In this document: positions 58,331 through 64,000 of the stretch, piece by piece
Layout of the letters: each line of letters begins with the position of its first letter
How positions within the stretch are numbered: the first letter of the stretch is position 1
Source of the DNA: Macrosoma leucophasiata
Taxonomy: Eukaryota > Arthropoda > Insecta > Lepidoptera > Hedylidae
NCBI GenBank assembly: GCA_036365455.1
Contig: JAWQUS010000001.1
Span: forward strand, 23,917,001-23,981,000
Direction of reading: 5' to 3'
Length of the DNA: 64,000 bases
Made by a program: the position numbers and the translations under genes
Notes under the pieces: model-generated
The model's input: the letters and a program-made list of their open reading frames with translations, nothing else
What the model was told of the DNA's origin: nothing
The model's database searches: none

Positions 58331-58440
58331 TAACTTCTGTAATAGGTGTTCAAATCCAGTTCAAGTGGTTCACTTTTTGTGCGATACATTGATACGTTTT
58401 GTACATTTTTTTTTCATCAAAATTGATTAATAATAAAAAT

Positions 58441-58705
58441 ACTGCCTCAGTAGCCTAGTGGTAGTAGGCCACTACTACTACGCTGGCGGTTCTGGGTTCG
58501 ATTCCTGGATCGGGGGCTGTCAGAGATATCGGTTTAGAATCCTTTATTTCTGGAAGTTTCCCAGTACCTCGGAGTTTGGTAATGTGGCCGGAGATGGCAA
58601 CAGGCTCGCCACCTGTTACATGGGCTAAAAACGTACCGGCGAATCGTGGGTGTTCGCATATATGCTTGAATAGGACTTTACCTAATTATTAATTGAAAAA
58701 AGTCG
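58441..58705 (+). repeat. SINE-T, degraded 3' end
   Basis: Head TGCCTCAGTAGCCTAGTGG and box B GGTTCGATTCC; the middle has a deletion before TCCCAGTACC, and the tail is broken. Confidence 0.8.
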
Positions 58706-58790
58706 TAACTTCACGCCTGGATCACTGAAGGGGAGGCAGAGGTATATAGGCATACATTCAAGCATACATGCGAACACCCGTGGTCAGACT
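58706..58790 (-). repeat. SINE-T tail fragment, reverse
   Basis: CGTAACTTCACGCCTGGATC to GCATACATGCGAACACCCGT. It makes an inverted pair with the copy on its left. Confidence 0.7.
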
Positions 58791-58989
58791 AGTAAGTTAA
58801 AATTGCTTGAAATCCGTGTATAAATTTACTGTCATGAAATTGCCACCTTTGACAGAAAATTTAATATTTATTACCCCACATCATTATCAAACAATTTTTT
58901 TTTTGTTTCATTTACGAGTATAATACATATATATACATACCTACATAGGAACTTCAGTATAAACGAATTTCAAGTGTTATTCTGATAAA

Positions 58990-59115
58990 TAAAAGGGAAT
59001 ATTTCATAATCGCCACGCTTGGCATGGGCTATGCCATGGGATATACCATAATCGCCAATGGCGATAGTTTTATCGCAGGACACTATAGCCCACCTTATTT
59101 ACCCGCGTTATTGCA
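58990..59115. repeat. Family E, best copy
   Basis: TTTCATAATCGCCACGCTTG, GGCATGGG/CCATGGGATA, ATCGCCAATGGCGATAG and ATCGCAGGACACTATAGCCC; several palindromic words inside. See 12840, 20230, 38935, 49200. Confidence 0.5.
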
Positions 59116-59560
59116 TTAACTACAGCCATATAGAACGTGTCGGCAGACTGCAAATGTCCAATTTTAACATAAATCTGAATAAATCAATCAAACAACATAG
59201 ATAATCTGATTTTTTTACTGTTGACTGATCGCAAAACAGTAATTTACGTTTACTTTATGTAAGTACGATAGTCGCATACTCTGTTGACGTATCGCAACCT
59301 GTCGCAGTCGCGTATTTTGTGCTTGGCTATGTACGCGTGACAGGTACAATATGGATGTCCGTGACTAAGGACAGAGATTTCATAGAGTCGCTGTAAGCTT
59401 GTAATTTTTTTACTTTACATTTTTTATTATATTCTGCATGTTTTTTAATTAAAAGTGTAATAGTATTCAAACTACATAGGTCTGTTTAAAACTACAACAA
59501 AACAATTTCATCCCTAAATGATTATAAGAAAATTATTTTAGTAATTATAATAATTATAAT
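59116..59560. other. No gene seen
   Basis: AT-rich, with GC-richer 59285-59390. Confidence 0.4.
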
Positions 59561-59562
59561 AG

Positions 59563-59736
59563 TTGCCACTTCTGGGACCTAAAGTGTTATGCCCTGTGGC
59601 GGAAATTACAGGGCTGTATATTACCACCCGACCGGTACACGATAGTGCTGAACGCTACCATTTAACGGCAAGTATATTAGATAATGTGGTGGTGCCTACG
59701 CCCGCGACCTGCGTCACTAGAGCTCTACCACCAGTG
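59563..59736 (-). repeat. SINE-A, 3' part missing
   Basis: GCCACTTCTGGGACCTAAAG to AGAGCTCTACCACCAGT. The forward frame 59563-59853 runs across it. Confidence 0.75.
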
Positions 59737-60171
59737 GGTGTGCATTGCATACAGGTAGAACGGGTGGAATCTATCTCAATATCTCGAGATAAGATTGGGT
59801 CCCGTTCGGGGTACTTGTTCCGTTTAGAAATACGTTTACTAAGATTTCATTAAAGCTAGAATTTTAAATCTCTAATTTTTATGATTTATGATTTCAGTCA
59901 ACTTTTTGATTCACTGAGCTCTACCTATTCGCCCATAAATAAATTACATTTACCTACATATAATAAATTAGTTATACATTTAATACGTAAAAGTCCTCTC
60001 CACGGCAATCTGTGTGCGGGGTTAATTCGTCCCGACTTCAGCGGGCGACCCCGGACGGTTTTTGCATTTTATCACTTTTTCACCCCATCTTGTATTTACA
60101 GATATGAAGTGCCCCATCATTTTTACATTATGATGTTTGTATGTTTTCGTGCTGTATATATTTTTACTCGT

Positions 60172-60693
60172 GGTATAGTTCCAGTGACGGATTTCGCGGT
60201 CGTAGGCACCACCGCATTACGTAATATACTTGCCTCTAAATGGTAGTGTTCAGCACTATCGTGTTCCAGTCAGGTTGTAATATATGGCCCTGTGATTTCC
60301 GGCTCAGAGTCTTAACACCTGAGGCCTCAGGAGTGGTAACGCATCTGTATTTTTACCTCTGGTCTTTGTGTGGGTGTCTATAGCGTCTGCAGTGTCTGCA
60401 GTCATCACTTAATGATTAAGTTAAGTAATTGATGTTAAGTGATGACTACAGACACTGCAGACGCTATAGACACCCACACAAAGACCAGAGGTAAAAATAC
60501 AGATGCGTTACCACTCCTGAGGCCTCAGGTGATATGTCTCTGCGATAAGTTATTACGGGGCCGTACATTACTATCTAACTGGAACATGATAGTGCTTAAC
60601 ACTGCCATTTAGGAGCAGATTGATTAAGTAATGCGGTGGTGCCTACGCCCTCGAGCTCTCCTATACTGCAACTCTACCACCACTAAAATCTGC
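60172..60693. repeat. SINE-A inverted dimer, 520 bp
   Basis: A forward copy (60172 to about 60411) and a reverse copy (about 60435-60693) meet tail to tail around TAATGATTAAGTTAAGTAAT with no A tail between. The central arms (GTCTATAGCGTCTGCAGTGT, 60376 to 60411) share a private TCTGCAGTG insertion and its complement, so the inner parts arose by inverted duplication. The outer parts differ: left is the usual subtype, right the divergent one. Confidence 0.8.
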
Positions 60694-61957
60694 AACGTTT
60701 GCGAACCGCTTTAAACAATGGCATTAAAACCACTCACTCAGTACCAACATTTAATATCTGATTGATAGCGCCGTTCAGTAAAGTACAATCGCGGAGAAAA
60801 GCTAAAGGTCGTCGACGATCGATCGACGCAGATGTCAGTATTAATCGGCGACTTTAATCCGTTCGGGCCAAGTATAAATCACGGCTAATTGTGCCTATTT
60901 ATATTTATCAAGACCGGACCGAGGCCGCTAATGACTTTGTACTTGCTGACCATATTTGAAGTCCGAGACGAGTTAGTGAAGGGTATTAATTCGATTGATG
61001 TGGCGCATTAGTCATTCACAGACGCCGGGAAGCGATCGATCGAATGTCACTTCGGTGCGACAATTAGTAACAAGGTACTGTTTATTTTTAACGTTACTTC
61101 GAAGTTTTACTAACGATGTGACGGTGTAATTTGTATGCAGTTGTGAGGTATAAATTACAACACTTTTAATACTAGACATAAAATAATAGTGAGAGGCAAT
61201 AAAGATAAACGATTATTCAGAGAAGACTGCCCTTCCGTTTCGGTCAATTTTATTAATTTTCATTTTGTAGAATTTTTATTTCTTATTAAACTTTATATGA
61301 AAAGACGAAATTTTATTGCGCGAATGTTAATTATATTTTAACACCATTCACTTAATTTTTATCCATTACGTTTCCAATATAAAAACAAAATAAAATCCAA
61401 ATGTCAAATTAAAGTATACATTTCAACTACATACTCGTACTTACCACAGATACCGAATGATTACTTTAGAATGTTTAAATATAAAATATAATTTCATTCG
61501 AATTATATTTAACTAGCATTTCGCGATATTTTTCTCGCATAACATTATTTGATCGAATCGATAAGAATGTAACTGTAACCAAATAATGATTATATCGATA
61601 ATTATCAATCGAGGTCGAAGGTGAAGCAAAAGTGATTTTACGATTGAATAAGACGATTTGGAAAAAACCGATTTGTAACGTAGATAATAACAGATATTTA
61701 AAATTAAATCCGTTTTGGTAGCGATTGTACATATAACGTTAATTTAATATTACAAAATGAATTCAATTCATTTAAAGATTGTTCCATCAGAAAATTACAA
61801 AATTTACAAATATAAATTATTTTGAATTGATAATTATTATTGCAAATATTTGTTTACAGAGAGAGATCAGATTAAAAAAAAATGTCTTTAGAAAGGTAAA
61901 CCCAAACCTACCAAAACATAGTGCCTATAGTATAAGATAGTCCACGCACGCTGAATG
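60694..61957. other. No gene seen
   Basis: 60770-61070 is GC-richer with CGATCGATCGACG words, possibly conserved non-coding DNA; the rest is AT-rich. The reverse frame 61475-61732 has no domain. Confidence 0.4.
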
Positions 61958-61970
61958 CAGTAGTTGCAGT

Positions 61971-62336
61971 TTAATGGCATCCCATAATACGTCCCACTGC
62001 GTCCCCACGAGTTTCTCTCTTTTTTGGGGAGAGGCCTGGAGCTCTCCACCACGCTGCTCCAAAGCGGATTGGTGGAGATACGGGTTAGTGGCCAACCCGC
62101 TGTCGGATGTTTTCAAATCGTCCATAAGACCTCCGAAAAGGTTTAACGACTGCTATCTATCGATAGCAACCGGGACCGACAGCTGAACGTGCCCTCCGAA
62201 GCACGGAAACGCGCATTTTAATTTGCCACTAGCGGTCACCCATCACACACCCGATCGCAACCGTAATGCTTAACCGAGTAGATCGCTTACGATCTACACC
62301 AGCCGCTGGGCCATACGCGCTTCAGCTAGCTAGCTT
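61971..62336 (-). repeat. SINE-5S, complete, reverse
   Basis: 13-bp duplication CAGTAGTTGCAGT at 61958-61970 and 62337-62349. The tail side has TACGTCCCACTGCGTCCCCA; the head has GCGGTCACC and CCATACGCGCTTC. Confidence 0.9.
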
Positions 62337-62457
62337 CAGTAGTTGCAGTAATACTAGGTAATTGTTCTGAGGGGGCTGCATTCAACTCGTAAGCAACAAC
62401 GGACGCCGAATGTAAACCCTCTCAAAAAAACCACTATCTATTTCAGAAAAAAAAAAT

Positions 62458-62740
62458 ACGGAAGTGGTTAATAAGCCTGCAGTTCACATTGATGTTAAGT
62501 GATGACTGCAGCCTATAGACACCTACACAAAGACCAGAGGTCAAAATGCAGATGCGTTACCACTCCTGAGGCCTACAGTGTTATGCCTCTGTGCTGGAAA
62601 TTACAGGGCCGTACATTACCACCTGACCGAACTGAACGGAATATGATAGTGCTGAACACTACTAATTAGCGGCAAGTATATTAGGTAATGCGGTAGTGCC
62701 TACGCCCGCGAGCTCCGTCACTGGAGTTCTAACATCAGTA
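62458..62740 (-). repeat. SINE-A, full length
   Basis: From GAAGTGGTTAATAAGCCTGC to GGAGTTCTAACATCAGT, with a small GAACTGAACGGAAT duplication. Confidence 0.8.
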
Positions 62741-63295
62741 AAATTAATAAAAATTGTATCTTAAGAAAAGCTTATCATCATTTTGAAACAAAATAACCTT
62801 TTTAAAATTCGACATACATTTAAACCGTTAATTACGTCAAATCCCAAGACGGTCACACGGAAAAAGGTTCCATCAATCGACCCTCATTGTGCCACTTCTA
62901 ATAAACTATCCACAAGAGATATAGTTTGACGTTTATGGTTGTTTCTGACATATTTGTGATCGGTACGCAGGATCGACTCCGATTTATAGATTCCGAGCCA
63001 TTTCTTTCCAGTCTTCGGTCATTCTTTGTTGTTTTTTTTTTGTTTCGGAGTTTATATGATTTAGTGTTATGTGCCACATACGCTTTGTTCGGTAGGTACT
63101 TTGATGTTAGATATGTTTAAATTTTATGATGTTGTTCCTTTTTTTTTTTTTCGTTTAACTTTATGACGGATCTGTTGTTGTTGGAAGTTTATGTAGAGAC
63201 TAGCCAGAGTTATTTCATTTTTTTTTTTTTTAGAATCCTTTAGAAGGGATTTGTAGTGTGAATATATATGTCGGAGTGGAACCTGAATGTGACTG
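62741..63295. other. No gene seen; poly-T runs
   Basis: Runs of T near 63031, 63139 and 63219. The frame at 62926-63120 is hydrophobic and without domain. Confidence 0.4.
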
Positions 63296-63378
63296 CTGGC
63301 GCCATCTGGTTTGTCGGAGACGTAACCTAATTATGACTAGGGTAGATTGTTCAATAGAGAATTCTAGGTGGCGCCACG
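63296..63378. promoter_or_regulatory. Two CTCF-like sites, divergent
   Basis: CTGGCGCCATCTGG at 63296-63309 (CAGATGGCGCC on the reverse strand) and AGGTGGCGCCAC at 63366-63377 (forward). Both fit the insect CTCF core AG(A/G)TGGCGC. The motif can also be carried by repeats. Confidence 0.35.
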
Positions 63379-63438
63379 GTCGGCGTAGGTTCTTGAAATT
63401 GTTATCTTAGAGGGGATAGTTACTAGCCGATATCGGGT

Positions 63439-63476
63439 TTATAAAGGCTAGAAAATAGTTAATGACGGTCAGTCAT
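63439..63476 (+). promoter_or_regulatory. TATA box and TCAGT initiator
   Basis: TTATAAAGG at 63439 and TCAGTC at about 63469, about 30 bases apart, the classic spacing for arthropod TATA/initiator promoters. It would transcribe rightward. Repeated CAGTCA words follow. It could also be a retrotransposon LTR promoter. Confidence 0.45.
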
Positions 63477-64000
63477 AGAGTAACAGTCGATCAGTCACAG
63501 TCACACAGTTGAATCGAATTATTATAGGGCAGTTATGCTGCCAGTTAGAACAGTGAAAGTCAGTGATATTAAAGTGATATAAAGCGGGTAGTCCTGAACT
63601 TGTGATAGTAGTAGTATCGTATCCTGATAAATATGGTTGCCCGGTCCGAAGGGTTTCTTGCCCGTTCTTCCCTGCCGGAAGTAATCGAATGGGCGGATCT
63701 TTGGCAATATACGACTTTATTCTGCCAACCTGTGCTTTATTTCATCATACGCTCGAGTACCCACCTACAGATGCCCACAAACACGAGTAACATATCGGCT
63801 TATGGAAAGACACGCCCACAATACTTCCCACATGTCCTGACTGGAGGCCCTCCTGCCGATATCAGAAGTGGGATTCACTCGAGCGAAAATATGATGAAAA
63901 TACGCAGAGTGGATTATTTTTTTTTAGATCAACAAGTTGACGACCTACCCTCAACTAAAAAAAAAAAAAAAAAGTGTCAAATTTCAAAGAGCATCAAATC
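63477..64000. other. Possible transcribed region, unrecognised
   Basis: 63600-63900 is GC-richer; the forward frame 63602-63790 and the reverse frame 63522-63707 have no domain I know. A poly-A of about 16 is at 63957-63973. It may be the first exon or UTR of a gene, or a retroelement, cut by the window end. Confidence 0.3.

Noticed and set aside
59881..60246. 121-codon forward open frame
   Set aside because: It ends inside a SINE-A head and begins in AT-rich DNA; no known motif.
63477..64000. LTR retrotransposon start
   Set aside because: A TATA/initiator is present, but no primer-binding site, second LTR or gag frame could be seen; kept only as an alternative for the promoter block.

Overview
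This is repeat-rich, AT-rich nuclear DNA from an insect, most likely a moth or butterfly. The evidence is indirect: two mariner copies with a cecropia-type transposase, tRNA-derived and 5S-rRNA-derived SINEs, short tails of the 'CGACTTCGTCC' type that are common in lepidopteran genomes, and a Helitron-like element with a CTAG end. I find no intact host protein-coding gene. Almost every open frame above 60 codons lies inside a repeat or is a chance frame. The only convincing coding sequence is decayed mariner transposase, at about 9.9-10.8 kb and 57.2-58.2 kb.

The window is dominated by about 30 copies or pieces of one roughly 280-bp A-tailed short element, called SINE-A here, on both strands. 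It has no obvious tRNA head, but it has strong self-complementary segments and one clear target-site duplication (TSD). Other families are: a tRNA-headed SINE with box A and box B and a GTTAC-type tail (SINE-T, about 8 copies); a second tRNA-headed SINE (SINE-D, 2 copies); a SINE whose head matches the internal promoter of 5S rRNA (SINE-5S, 4 copies); a palindromic element with two head-to-head tRNA-like sequences (PAL, 3 copies, each with a TSD of about 10-13 bp); a hAT-type MITE with 8-bp TSDs (3 copies); Helitron-like pieces; LINE-like tails; and an unclassified repeat (family E, 5 pieces). Nested insertions give a local time order: PAL-like fold-back DNA inside a hAT MITE near 49.3 kb, SINE-T inside a hAT MITE at 34.0 kb, and SINE-T inside an old SINE-A at 46.8 kb.

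Layout. 0-9 kb: SINE-A, Helitron-like and LINE pieces, one SINE-T. 9.7-10.9 kb: mariner copy 1. 11-16 kb: SINE-T, SINE-A, hAT MITE. 17-28 kb: few repeats, with several duplicated GC-rich blocks, some carrying splice-site-like borders; this is the best candidate for host exons or regulatory DNA. 28.2-29.2 kb: a 158-bp tandem array derived from the SINE-A 3' end. 29.6-47 kb: dense SINEs, three PAL elements and hAT MITEs. 47-56 kb: sparse repeats, several perfect hairpins, the nested fold-back, and AT-rich DNA. 57-58.3 kb: mariner copy 2. 59.5-62.7 kb: SINE-A copies, including a 520-bp inverted dimer, and SINE-5S. 63.2-63.5 kb: a promoter-like block with two CTCF-like sites, a TATA box and an arthropod initiator.

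The most unusual content is the PAL family, followed by the 5S-headed SINE and the duplicated exon-like modules at 17-25 kb. Family names are working labels for this window only; no database search was possible.
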